Both the position numbers and the translations under genes were made by a program. Of a stretch of DNA of 36,358 nt, positions 26,213 to 34,850 are shown piece after piece. Location: contig NZ_LZRN01000041.1 in NCBI RefSeq assembly GCF_001678675.1, forward strand, positions 1 to 36,358, in the 5' to 3' direction. The first letter of the stretch is position 1. Each line of letters opens with the position of its first letter. The notes under the pieces were generated by a model. The model saw only the letters and a program-made list of their open reading frames with translations, had not been told where the DNA came from and did not search any database. This DNA is from Gelidibacter algens (GTDB taxonomy: Bacteria > Bacteroidota > Bacteroidia > Flavobacteriales > Flavobacteriaceae).

Positions 26213-26232
26213 ATTCTGAATCTCTTCAGAAT
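26213..26232 (+). other. Perfect hairpin between the His/Cys protein and TonB receptor genes
   Basis: ATTCTGAA and TTCAGAAT form a perfect 8-bp stem with a 4-nt loop TCTC. There is no T-run, so it is not a normal terminator. It may be an mRNA processing or stability element, or an operator. Confidence 0.5.
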
Positions 26233-26262
26233 CAAATCACATTAAATTATCAACATAAACCT

Positions 26263-28503
26263 ATGAAACATATATTCAGTGTGTTGCTATTATTGGCAAT
26301 ACCTTCCATTTACGCGCAAAATACTTTAACAGGAAGCGTATCTGACAAAAACACAAATGAGCCTTTAATTTTCGCAAATATTTATTTGCCTCAGCTCGAA
26401 AAAGGTGCTACCACAGATGGTCAGGGCAATTATGCGTTCAATAATATCCCAAAGGGCACTTATAGCATTATCGTTTCTATAATTGGCTACGAAACTCTTT
26501 CCCAAAACATCTCCTTTCCTTATGCAAACAGTCTTGATTTTAAACTGATCCCGTCTGCTATTGAAATGGAAGAGATTATTATTTCAACACCTTTCCATAA
26601 ATTACAAAGTGAGAATGTTATGATGGTTGAGCGAGAAACTATCGCCAACCTAAAAGCAAAAGGTGCGGTGACTTTAGCTGATGGCATTACGTCAATACCA
26701 GGTGTAGAAAGCGTTACTACAGGAGTCAGTATTGGCAAACCTGTAATTAGAGGCCTAAGTTCCAATCGCGTGTTGGTGTATACACAAGGCGTGAGGTTAG
26801 AAAATCAACAGTTTGGTGATGAACATGGATTAGGCTTAAGCGATTCTGGAATAGAAAGTGTTGAAGTTATTAAAGGTCCCGCCTCCCTACTCTATGGAAG
26901 TGATGCGCTTGGTGGTGTTCTTTATTTAAATCCTGAAAAATTTGCTCGGGCCAACACCAACGGAGCAGATGCCAGTTATAATTATTTTAGCAGCACAAGA
27001 GGCTACAACACCAATGCGGGTTACAAAGCGTCTGGTGAGCATTTTAAGTTTCTGTTTAGAGGAAGCTTAGCAGAACACGCCGATTATAACACCGCTGAAT
27101 ACAGAGTAACCAACAGCCGGTTTAGAGAACAAGATCTCAAAGCAGGTTTAGGCTATCAGCTATCGAACTTTAAGACAGAGTTACGCTACAACGTCAATAA
27201 CTCAAAACTTGGGATTCCTGAGGAGCTTGGAGTACAAAACACTAATAATACCCCTTTACTTCCTTTTCAAGAAGTTACCAATCATGTGTTGAGTTCAAAA
27301 TCGACCGTATTTCTCAACAACTCAAGTTTTGAGATCAATTTTGGATTGCTCTATAATGACAGAAAAGAATTTGAAGAGCATCATGATGATCATGGTGATG
27401 ACGACCACGATGATGAGGAATATGATGATGATCCTGAAGCCCACGAAGATGAAGCTCTGGAAGCAGCGCTTCACATGAAACTCAAGACCTTTAATTATGA
27501 TGTGAAATATAATTTGCCAACGCTAGGTAAGTTTGAAACTATTGTTGGTGTTCAAGGTATGACTCAGAGTAATGCCAACTATGGTGAGGAGCAATTAATC
27601 CCTGATGCTATCACCAATGACTTTGGATTTTTAGCAACATCGCACATTCATTTTGAAAATTCTGATATTCAAATTGGAGCACGCTATGATCATAGAAATA
27701 TCGATGTGATTTCAGGTTTAAACAAGACGTTCTCCAGTTTTAATGGTGCTGTCGGAATTAAAACAAACCTTGCTAAAAATATCACCTCACGTTTAAATTT
27801 GGCCTCTGGATATAGAGCCCCAAATTTAGCTGAACTCACCTCTGATGGCACTCATGAAGGCACTAATCGCTATGAAATAGGAAATGAGAATTTAAAGAAT
27901 GAACAGAATTTTCAAGCAGATTTAGCTCTGGAATTTAAAAATGAGCACGTTGAAATTTTTGTCAATGCTTTTTATAACAAAGTAAATAATTATATTTTTA
28001 TTTCCCCTAGTGGAGCGCTCATTGATGACACGCCTGTTTTTAATTATTTACAATCGAATGCCAATTTATATGGTGGAGAACTAGGGTTGCACTTCCACCC
28101 TCACCCTCTAGATTGGTTGCATATTGAAAGTAGTTTTGAGACGGTTACAGGAAAACAAGAGAATGACAGCTATTTGCCGCTCATTCCATCCAATTCCCTA
28201 TCCAACACTTTGAGAGTTGAATTTAATACGAAAGCTATTCAAAAACTATATGCTTTTGTAAGGCTAAACACTAATTTCAAACAATCAAATGTCAGTGATT
28301 TTGAAACACCAACCAATGGCTATAACCTTTTGGGTGCAGGTTTTGGTGGTACCGTTAATCTGTTCAAAAACAATTTGGATATAAGGATTTCAGGAAGCAA
28401 CCTTACTGACAAAACCTATATCAATCATTTATCGCGCTTAAAATCAGATGGTATTTTTAATATGGGGAGAAACATTAACGTTGGCTTGACCTACACCCTT
28501 TAA
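26263..28503 (+). CDS. TonB-dependent receptor with Asp/His-rich loop (putative metal receptor)
   Basis: A 746-residue outer-membrane receptor. The signal peptide MKHIFSVLLLLAIPSIYAQ is followed by a carboxypeptidase-regulatory-like domain (about 20-105), a plug domain (about 115-220, with SIGKPVIRGLSSNRVLVYTQ) and a barrel ending in VGLTYTL. A segment at about residues 371-402 is dominated by Asp, Glu and His, probably an external loop. The zinc receptor ZnuD also has a His-rich loop, so import of Zn or another divalent metal is a reasonable inference. The neighbouring small His/Cys-rich protein agrees. No Zur-type regulator gene is present. The receptor family is certain; the substrate is not. 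Confidence 0.9.
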   Translation: MKHIFSVLLLLAIPSIYAQNTLTGSVSDKNTNEPLIFANIYLPQLEKGATTDGQGNYAFNNIPKGTYSIIVSIIGYETLSQNISFPYANSLDFKLIPSAIEMEEIIISTPFHKLQSENVMMVERETIANLKAKGAVTLADGITSIPGVESVTTGVSIGKPVIRGLSSNRVLVYTQGVRLENQQFGDEHGLGLSDSGIESVEVIKGPASLLYGSDALGGVLYLNPEKFARANTNGADASYNYFSSTRGYNTNAGYKASGEHFKFLFRGSLAEHADYNTAEYRVTNSRFREQDLKAGLGYQLSNFKTELRYNVNNSKLGIPEELGVQNTNNTPLLPFQEVTNHVLSSKSTVFLNNSSFEINFGLLYNDRKEFEEHHDDHGDDDHDDEEYDDDPEAHEDEALEAALHMKLKTFNYDVKYNLPTLGKFETIVGVQGMTQSNANYGEEQLIPDAITNDFGFLATSHIHFENSDIQIGARYDHRNIDVISGLNKTFSSFNGAVGIKTNLAKNITSRLNLASGYRAPNLAELTSDGTHEGTNRYEIGNENLKNEQNFQADLALEFKNEHVEIFVNAFYNKVNNYIFISPSGALIDDTPVFNYLQSNANLYGGELGLHFHPHPLDWLHIESSFETVTGKQENDSYLPLIPSNSLSNTLRVEFNTKAIQKLYAFVRLNTNFKQSNVSDFETPTNGYNLLGAGFGGTVNLFKNNLDIRISGSNLTDKTYINHLSRLKSDGIFNMGRNINVGLTYTL

Positions 28504-28510
28504 AACTAAA

Positions 28511-28546
28511 AATCCCTTTACTAATTTAGGAAAGGGATTTTTTTTA
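28511..28546 (+). terminator. Bidirectional terminator after the TonB receptor
   Basis: AATCCCTTT (28511-28519) and AAAGGGATT (28531-28539) form a 9-bp stem, followed by a run of about eight T. It lies between convergent genes and can serve both strands. Confidence 0.88.
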
Positions 28547-28825
28547 TTTCACTTCTATAGCTTTAGGTTGCTTGCTAAATACATTCGTGTAAAACCACAT
28601 AATGGTAAAGGAAGGAATAATGTCAAAGCCTGGCAAGATTTCTTCAATAAATGAAAATATTCCGGCAACTCTACCCTTTCTACCAGAATACATTCTGGTC
28701 ATTAGGAATCCTGAAACAGGCGCCCAAATAATATCAATAAAAGTGATCATTCCAATGGCATCAAAAACAATACCCATAACCAATTTTTTACTTTTGCTTA
28801 AGTTTTCTAAATTCATGGTATACAT
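28544..28825 (-). CDS. Small membrane protein of unknown function
   Basis: A 93-residue protein with two or three hydrophobic stretches (GIVFDAIGMITFIDIIWAPV near residues 18-37, and IIPSFTIMWFYTNVF near 68-82) and a basic loop (MYSGRKGRV). The WAPVSGFLMTRMY and EEILPGFDIIPSFT segments resemble a conserved hypothetical family I recall from flavobacteria, without a known function. An alternative ATG three codons downstream (28816) is possible; nothing visible decides between them. The gene stands alone between a terminator on its 3' side and a 200-base gap. Confidence 0.7.
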   Translation of the reverse strand: MYTMNLENLSKSKKLVMGIVFDAIGMITFIDIIWAPVSGFLMTRMYSGRKGRVAGIFSFIEEILPGFDIIPSFTIMWFYTNVFSKQPKAIEVK

Positions 28826-28944
28826 ATTAATTCGTCCTAGTATTGCAATAAATATACCAAAGAGTTAGGGAGATTTATTCCTTATCGATATTATTTGATT
28901 TGGATTTTTAACGTTTAGTTAGCATATTAAAAAAACTCACCTCA

Positions 28945-28961
28945 TTAGATTTGCAATCTAA
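28945..28961 (+). promoter_or_regulatory. Palindrome overlapping a -7 element upstream of the DUF5916 gene
   Basis: TTAGATT-TGC-AATCTAA is a perfect palindrome with 7-bp arms. It contains TAGATTTG (28946-28953), matching TAnnTTTG, about 70 bases before the ATG at 29024. This suggests a regulated promoter; the regulator is unknown. Confidence 0.4.
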
Positions 28962-29023
28962 CTGTAATTAAACAGGTTTCTTGACCTCAAATTTAAATGG
29001 ACATTAAACCACAATAACACTCA

Positions 29024-31462
29024 ATGACTCTACGCTTATTCATTGTCGTCATATGCTGCGCCTTTTTTAGTACGCTGAAGGCTCAGGAAAAGAAACGCCT
29101 ATCCATTATTAGAACTGAAATTCCGCCAAAAATTGATGGTGTTTTAAATGACAGCATCTGGCAAATAGCACAACCTGCCTCTGGATTTATTCAGTTTCAA
29201 CCAGAAATGGGAATCATTGAGACCTCAAGCAACAGGACAGTTGTACGAATGACTTATGATGATAACGCTATTTATGTGGCTGCTTATCTATATGATGATC
29301 CTACAAAAATAATGCGTCAATTTACAGGAAGGGATGACTTTGGTCAAAATGATTTTTTTGGAGTCATCCTTAACCCCAATAATGATGCCCAAAATGATAC
29401 TGAATTTTTTGTCTTGCCTTCAGGAACGCAATTGGATGCGGTAGCAACCCCAAGTAATGGAGAAGATTTTGGCTGGAATGCCGTTTGGGATAGTGCCGTT
29501 AAAATTGCTGATGACGGTTGGGTTGTTGAACTGAAAATACCGTATAGAGCGCTTCGGTTTTCCAATCAAGAAGTACAAACATGGGGCATTCAATTTCACA
29601 GACAGTTTAGAAGGGATCGGTCTCGCTATACTTGGAGCCCAGTTGATGTGACCAAAGGAAACATGTCGCTTTACCATGGAGAGTTGGTAGGCTTAACAAA
29701 TATTAAGCCTCCCACCAGATTGAGCCTTTACCCGTTTGCTTCTGCCCTCTTGAATACCTATGAAGGTCAAACCGATACTGATCTTAACTTAGGGTTAGAC
29801 GTTAAGTACGGTATTTCTGAAAATTTTACTTTAGATGCCACATTGATTCCCGATTTCAGTCAGGCGGGTTTTGATAATCTTATACTTAATCTTGGACCAT
29901 TTGAACAAACCTATTCAGAACAGCGCCAGTTTTTCACCGAAGGCATTGATTTGTTCAGCAAAGGCAATCTCTTTTTTTCAAGGCGCGTTGGAAGTCGTCC
30001 CTCCGGACGTACCACACTCAATAATAATGAGACCCTTATAGAGTTTCCCAATTCTGTAAAGGTATTAAATGCCATTAAGGTATCTGGAAGAACTAAAAAC
30101 GGACTCGGTATTGGTGTGTTTAATGCCATCACTGAAAAGACCAATGCAGTCATCAGAGACACCCTGACAGGAGAAACAAGAACTCAGGTTGTGGAGCCTT
30201 TGGCAAACTATAGCATCATGGTCTTTGACCAACAGTTCAATCGGAATTCATCTGTAAGTCTTATCAATACCAACGTTTCAAGAAACGGTCATTTTAGAGA
30301 TGCGAATGTGACCGGACTTCTTTTTGATATCAACAACAAAACAAACACCTATAACCTGGAAGGCAATTTAAAAATGAGCTCTGTTAACCGCGATACCGGG
30401 ACACAGACAGGATTGAGCTCCTTCTTTATCGCAAGAAAAACGGCAGGAAATTACAGGTACAGTATTGACCATAGTTATGCCGACACCAATTATGACATCA
30501 ATGATCTGGGGTTTATCAATAGAAATAACTTCAACAATTTTGGCGTCGATTTTTCTTACCGAACGTTTGAACCTTCCAAAAATCTGAACAATTATAACCT
30601 AAGCTCCTATATCAACCTCAAACGTTTGGCAAACCCCGGAGTTTATACTGGTACTAATTTTGGAGCCAGTTTTAATGCGCGAACAAAATCCTTACATAAT
30701 TTTGGAGCCAACTTCAATGTAGAGCCGGGCAAGCAGTTTGATTATTTTGAGGCTAGAGAAGAAGGACGCTATTTTATCTACGAAAACCGTATCAACTCAC
30801 GACTCTACTTTTCAAGTAACTATAATAACACATTTGCTTTTGATGCTGATATTGGTGGGGTCCTCTTTTTTGAAGATGGCAGAGAAACTACTGAGTATTG
30901 GTTTGGATTTGAACCAAGAGTGAAATTTAGTGAACGCTTTTTAATGGTGTATGAATTGGATTATAATATGAGCATAAATGATAGAGGCTATGTCACCAAG
31001 CGAGGAAATGAAATTATTTTTGGCCAACGTGATCAGCGCACGATGGAAAACAGCCTTAGGGCCACCTATAATTTTGACGCTAATAACGGACTCGGATTGG
31101 CCTTTAGAAATTATTGGTCCACGGTAGCTTATGAAAATAAATTATATACCTTACAAACTAACGGTAGGCTGACCAAAGATACGGGGTACACTGCAGATGC
31201 GTTGAGTTACAATCCTGATATCAATTTTAGCACGTGGAATTTGGATTTGAGTTATTCATGGCAATTTGCGCCGGGTAGTTTTTTAACGGTCTTGTATAGA
31301 AATCAATTGTTCAATACTGACGATGCTTCTGGAATTAGTTACAGCCAAAATTTACAGACGCTTTTTGAACAATCCATTCAGCACACGTTTTCTCTAAAAA
31401 TGCAGTACTTTATTGATTATAGCAACATCAAAGCCCTGTTCCATAAGAATACCAATTCATAA
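29024..31462 (+). CDS. DUF5916 protein with CBM9-like N-terminal domain
   Basis: An 812-residue exported protein with a signal peptide (MTLRLFIVVICCAFFSTLKA) and a carbohydrate-binding-9-like beta domain (about residues 30-225), starting PPKIDGVLNDSIW and including DGWVVELKIPYRALRF. The long C-terminal region (about 240-812), DUF5916, looks like an outer-membrane beta-barrel, with repeated alternating strands and many aromatic residues. Members are common in Bacteroidetes near peptide- or sugar-use genes, and the function is unproven. It was probably exported as an outer-membrane protein. A LolD-like ATPase gene follows after 48 bases, but functional linkage is uncertain. Confidence 0.88.
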   Translation: MTLRLFIVVICCAFFSTLKAQEKKRLSIIRTEIPPKIDGVLNDSIWQIAQPASGFIQFQPEMGIIETSSNRTVVRMTYDDNAIYVAAYLYDDPTKIMRQFTGRDDFGQNDFFGVILNPNNDAQNDTEFFVLPSGTQLDAVATPSNGEDFGWNAVWDSAVKIADDGWVVELKIPYRALRFSNQEVQTWGIQFHRQFRRDRSRYTWSPVDVTKGNMSLYHGELVGLTNIKPPTRLSLYPFASALLNTYEGQTDTDLNLGLDVKYGISENFTLDATLIPDFSQAGFDNLILNLGPFEQTYSEQRQFFTEGIDLFSKGNLFFSRRVGSRPSGRTTLNNNETLIEFPNSVKVLNAIKVSGRTKNGLGIGVFNAITEKTNAVIRDTLTGETRTQVVEPLANYSIMVFDQQFNRNSSVSLINTNVSRNGHFRDANVTGLLFDINNKTNTYNLEGNLKMSSVNRDTGTQTGLSSFFIARKTAGNYRYSIDHSYADTNYDINDLGFINRNNFNNFGVDFSYRTFEPSKNLNNYNLSSYINLKRLANPGVYTGTNFGASFNARTKSLHNFGANFNVEPGKQFDYFEAREEGRYFIYENRINSRLYFSSNYNNTFAFDADIGGVLFFEDGRETTEYWFGFEPRVKFSERFLMVYELDYNMSINDRGYVTKRGNEIIFGQRDQRTMENSLRATYNFDANNGLGLAFRNYWSTVAYENKLYTLQTNGRLTKDTGYTADALSYNPDINFSTWNLDLSYSWQFAPGSFLTVLYRNQLFNTDDASGISYSQNLQTLFEQSIQHTFSLKMQYFIDYSNIKALFHKNTNS

Positions 31463-31510
31463 TTGTACAACAGCAAACAAAATGCTAACTTGTCCTTCAT
31501 TTTTTAGTCT

Positions 31511-32170
31511 ATGATAAAAGCCACCAATATCCATAAATATTACACTGATCTGCATGTTTTGAAAGGTGTTGATCTCAATATCCAAAAGGGAGAAATCGTA
31601 TCTATTGTAGGCGCTTCTGGTGCAGGAAAAACGACGCTTTTACATATTTTGGGTACTTTAGACAGAGCATCCTCCAAAGATCAGAGCACCTTGTACATCA
31701 ATGATGTAGATATTATGGCCCTATCGGATAAAAATTTGGCTAAGTTTAGAAATGAGCATATTGGCTTCATATTTCAGTTCCACCAATTATTGCCTGAATT
31801 TACTGCATTGGAAAACGTATGCCTACCTGCCTTTATCAAAAGAACCTCGAAAGAAGATGCTGAAAAGCGCGCGAAAGAATTATTGGATTTTTTAGGATTG
31901 AGTCACAGATACGATCACAAACCTGGAGAATTGTCAGGGGGCGAACAACAGCGAGTAGCGGTTGCCAGAGCTCTGATCAATAATCCTGAACTGATTTTTG
32001 CCGATGAACCTTCTGGAAATTTAGATAGTGAAAGCGCTGAAAACCTTCACAATTTATTTTTTAAACTTCGTGACCAATTTGGGCAAACCTTTGTTATAGT
32101 GACCCATAACGAAGAATTGGCTGATATGGCAGACCGGAAATTGGTAATGGTGGATGGAAAAATAGTTTGA
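31511..32170 (+). CDS. ABC transporter ATP-binding protein, LolD/MacB type
   Basis: A 219-residue ATPase of the LolD/MacB group, which drives lipoprotein release from the inner membrane or mechanotransmission-type export. Walker A is GASGAGKTT (34-42), the signature is LSGGEQQR (141-148), Walker B is LIFADEP (161-167) with catalytic E166, and the H-loop is VTHNEE (about 197-202). The order and length are standard. No permease (LolC/LolE/MacB-type) gene is adjacent, so it must work with a permease encoded elsewhere. LolD is the likeliest specific role, but sequence alone does not separate it from FtsE or MacB-type ATPases. Confidence 0.88.
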   Translation: MIKATNIHKYYTDLHVLKGVDLNIQKGEIVSIVGASGAGKTTLLHILGTLDRASSKDQSTLYINDVDIMALSDKNLAKFRNEHIGFIFQFHQLLPEFTALENVCLPAFIKRTSKEDAEKRAKELLDFLGLSHRYDHKPGELSGGEQQRVAVARALINNPELIFADEPSGNLDSESAENLHNLFFKLRDQFGQTFVIVTHNEELADMADRKLVMVDGKIV

Positions 32171-32175
32171 GTTGA

Positions 32176-32349
32176 TTATTTGAAATCTGGAATCGTATCC
32201 ACAATACGATCAATCAGTTTGCTTATGGCACCACCCACTTGGTGCCCACTTTTATAAAGCGGCACGTGGCCTAAAACATTATCAAAATTGGTTATTGAAC
32301 TGTTTACAACATTTAATGTTGAATCTACGATATCATTAGTATTTTCCAT
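32176..32349 (-). CDS. 57-residue microprotein (second of an overlapping pair)
   Basis: An open frame from ATG (32347-32349) to TAA (32176-32178) encoding 57 residues, starting MENTNDIVDSTLNVVNSSIT and ending with a predicted amphipathic helix (SKLIDRIVDTIP). It has no clear hydrophobic segment. Its ATG lies inside the 3' end of the 47-residue gene, overlapping by 14 bases in another frame, as in translationally coupled gene pairs. I recognise no family. It is convergent with the LolD-like gene, with stops 5 bases apart. Confidence 0.58.
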   Translation of the reverse strand: MENTNDIVDSTLNVVNSSITNFDNVLGHVPLYKSGHQVGGAISKLIDRIVDTIPDFK

Positions 32350-32479
32350 TGTTTGTTTGTTTACGGTTATCTTGAAATTGTTTTAAATCATGTATTGCAT
32401 CTTTGCCCAGTTTGGTACCAATACCAATGGCAAACAGCGCAACGGCCGATTTAAATCCAAATTTTATAAGAGATTTCAT
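32336..32479 (-). CDS. 47-residue membrane microprotein (first of an overlapping pair)
   Basis: An open frame from ATG (32477-32479) to TAA (32336-32338), 47 residues, starting MKSLIKFGFKSAVALFAIGI and followed by GTKLGKDAIHDLKQF. It has one short hydrophobic segment (about residues 11-22), then a basic helix. An in-frame ATG two codons upstream (32485) is an alternative. The next gene starts within its last codons. I recognise no family. Amino-acid composition and the overlap favour a real gene; no exact promoter element is seen in the 130 bases upstream. Confidence 0.58.
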   Translation of the reverse strand: MKSLIKFGFKSAVALFAIGIGTKLGKDAIHDLKQFQDNRKQTNNGKY

Positions 32480-32683
32480 GAGCATCTGATTTTTATGATT
32501 TGCTCTAATTTAACTAATTTCAAGCACTCAAAAAACATAAAACTGTTATGAGTTTAAAATTACATTGATTGCGTTAAAATGAAATATGCCCTAGTAAAAT
32601 ATTAGATTTGTCATAGTTAGTGGTATGGCAAGGAAATTGCTAATAGTATTGCATTTTACAGAAAAGATAAATTTCAAAACCTT

Positions 32684-33457
32684 TTGAAAAAACAAGAACT
32701 CAAAGAATTTTTAGATCTTAAAGTGACAGCTTATAACCATCCGCGTTTTATTGAAAGTGACCCTATCCAAGTGCCGCATGAATTCTCAGAAAAGGAGGAT
32801 ATTGAAATTGCTGGTTTTTTGACCGCAACCATCTCTTGGGGCAATCGAAAAAGCATCATCACAAACGCAAAAAAGATGATGACACTTTTAGATCAGGCTC
32901 CTTTTGATTTTGTAATGAATCATGACACTAATGATTTAGAGAAGCTAAGAGGCTTTGTCCATAGAACCTTTAATGATGATGATTTTATACATTTCATTAA
33001 AAGTCTCAAGCACATCTATAGCCAACACGGCGGATTGGAAGCTGTTTTTTCTAAACATTCAGAAGCATTTTCAACCCAAAGTGCCATTCATCAGTTTAAA
33101 AAACAATTCTTTGAAATTGAACATTTATCCAGAACCCAAAAACATGTGAGTGATCCTTTAAAAAATTCAGCAGCCAAACGCATCAATATGTTTTTACGTT
33201 GGATGGTTAGAGATGACACTAATGGCGTTGATTTCGGGATTTGGAAAACCCTATCCCCTGCCCAATTATCGTGCCCGCTAGATGTCCATTCAGGAAATGT
33301 GGCACGGTCTTTAGGGTTATTGAAACGAACTCAAAATGATGGCAAAGCGGTGATTGAATTGGACAATGCCTTAAGAAAATTAGATAAAAATGATCCTGTA
33401 AAATATGATTTCGCTTTATTTGGTTTGGGTGTTTTTGAAGACTTTTCAAAATCATAA
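32684..33457 (+). CDS. TIGR02757 family protein
   Basis: A 257-residue protein of the TIGR02757 family, common in Bacteroidetes. The family is related to helix-hairpin-helix DNA-repair proteins, but its activity is not established. The family landmarks are the N-terminal DPIQVPHEFSEKEDIEIAGF block and the C-terminal LSCPLDVHSGNVARSLGLL (about residues 198-216), followed by DPVKYDFALFGLGV. The start is TTG: no ATG occurs between it and an in-frame TAG at 32618, and the N-terminus from the TTG fits homologues as I remember them. An exact TAnnTTTG (TAGATTTG) is at 32603-32610. It is followed 47 bases later by a histidine kinase gene. Confidence 0.85.
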   Translation: MKKQELKEFLDLKVTAYNHPRFIESDPIQVPHEFSEKEDIEIAGFLTATISWGNRKSIITNAKKMMTLLDQAPFDFVMNHDTNDLEKLRGFVHRTFNDDDFIHFIKSLKHIYSQHGGLEAVFSKHSEAFSTQSAIHQFKKQFFEIEHLSRTQKHVSDPLKNSAAKRINMFLRWMVRDDTNGVDFGIWKTLSPAQLSCPLDVHSGNVARSLGLLKRTQNDGKAVIELDNALRKLDKNDPVKYDFALFGLGVFEDFSKS

Positions 33458-33504
33458 AACTGCGATGCCAATTTTTCAGTATATTAATAAATAAATAGAA
33501 CATT

Positions 33505-34695
33505 ATGCACAGTCCCAGATTGCCCACCAATGAGCGCATACGCTCAGAAGTGCTTAAAGAATATGGTTTGCTCGACACCTTCCCTGAAGAAGATTATGAC
33601 AACATAACCAAACTTGTAGCTACCATTTGCGAGGTTCCTGTGTCATTGATTACTATGGTTGATGGCGAGCGTAATTTCTTCAAATCGCATCATGGAGTGC
33701 CTTTTCAAGAATCACCAAGAGACATCTCTTTTTGCGGACATGCCATTTTAAGCGATGATCCAATTTACATAATCAAAGATGCCAGAATGGATGAACGTTT
33801 TATCGACAATCCTCTTATTGCTGATGCTGGTGCGGTTTTTTATGCTGGTGTACCTTTAATTAATCCGGAGGGCTTCGCATTGGGTACTTTATGCGTTTTT
33901 GATGATCAACCCAGAATCTTAAGCGCTTCACAAACAGACGCACTCCTTATTTTAGGAAAGCAAGTAGTCAATTCAATGGAATTAAGACGACAGAATCTAA
34001 AACTTGAAGCTGCTAAAAAACAACTTCTCCAACATAATTTAGAGCTCAAAAAATTTGCAAGCCACGTGTCACATGATTTGAAATCGCCGTTGGCCAATAT
34101 CATGTCACTGACCCAACTTTTGAAAGCGGAACTCACTGAAAAAATTTCAAACACCTCTCTAGAATACCTTCATTTTATAGAAGATTCTGCACTAATCCTG
34201 AAAGACTATATCGATGGTATTTTGTTACATTATAAAGCGGACGAACTTCTGAAGGCTGAGAAGGAAGACGTGCAGCTTCCAGAGTTGTGTGAAGACATCA
34301 AGCAATTGCTGTTAGCTAAAAATGATCTCCTTAAATATACGGGCCCTGATGAGGTTAAGAACATCAACAAATCAGCTTTGACACAAATTCTCATTAATCT
34401 GGTGGATAATGCACTGAAATACAATGATGAAGAAAAACGGATATTAAAAATAACCTATGCTTCAACCCCTAAATATCATGAATTTTCGGTAAGTGACAAT
34501 GGCATTGGCATTGAAGATGGTAAACAGGATATGATTTTCCAATTATTTACGAGCCTCCCCAATACTCATAGAAAACCGAGTACAGGTATTGGTTTGAGCA
34601 CCATTAAGAATCTTGTCAATAAATTAGATGGCACTATCCATGTCCAATCAGAATTGGGCAAAGGAAGCGTCTTTACCTTTACCATTGCCAAATAA
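33505..34695 (+). CDS. GAF-domain sensor histidine kinase (orphan)
   Basis: A 396-residue cytoplasmic kinase. A GAF domain spans about residues 20-160 (with LITMVDGERNFFKSHHG, ISFCGHAI and AGVPLINPEG). A coiled-coil linker leads to the HisKA domain with the phospho-acceptor H190 in SHVSHDLKSPLANI. An HATPase_c domain follows: N-box NLVDNALKYND, G1 SDNGIGIED, F-box near IFQLF, and G2 TGIGLSTIKNLV. There are no transmembrane helices, so it senses an internal or diffusible signal, or redox or light state, through the GAF domain. No response regulator gene is adjacent, so its partner lies elsewhere. Confidence 0.9.
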   Translation: MHSPRLPTNERIRSEVLKEYGLLDTFPEEDYDNITKLVATICEVPVSLITMVDGERNFFKSHHGVPFQESPRDISFCGHAILSDDPIYIIKDARMDERFIDNPLIADAGAVFYAGVPLINPEGFALGTLCVFDDQPRILSASQTDALLILGKQVVNSMELRRQNLKLEAAKKQLLQHNLELKKFASHVSHDLKSPLANIMSLTQLLKAELTEKISNTSLEYLHFIEDSALILKDYIDGILLHYKADELLKAEKEDVQLPELCEDIKQLLLAKNDLLKYTGPDEVKNINKSALTQILINLVDNALKYNDEEKRILKITYASTPKYHEFSVSDNGIGIEDGKQDMIFQLFTSLPNTHRKPSTGIGLSTIKNLVNKLDGTIHVQSELGKGSVFTFTIAK

Positions 34696-34715
34696 AAATG
34701 AAGGAGTCTCAAAAC

Positions 34716-34765
34716 TAAAACAAATCCTTGAGAATTGGATATTTGAGATAGGATCTTGTTTTTAG
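34716..34765 (+). terminator. Possible terminator after the histidine kinase
   Basis: AAAACAAATCC (34717-34727) can pair with GGATcTTGTTTT (34751-34762) with a one-base bulge. The T-rich right arm forms the tail. It is an imperfect, weak candidate. Confidence 0.3.
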
Positions 34766-34822
34766 ATGTTGGGTTTTCGGCATTTTTAACATATTTTAAA
34801 AACGGCATCCCCTAAAACATTT

Positions 34823-34830
34823 TATCTTTA
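34823..34830 (+). promoter_or_regulatory. Near-consensus -7 element of the S10 peptidase gene
   Basis: TATCTTTA matches TAnnTTTG at seven of eight positions, 20 bases before the ATG at 34851, the same spacing as at other genes here. Confidence 0.35.
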
Positions 34831-34850
34831 AAGGTTAAAATTCTGACTAC

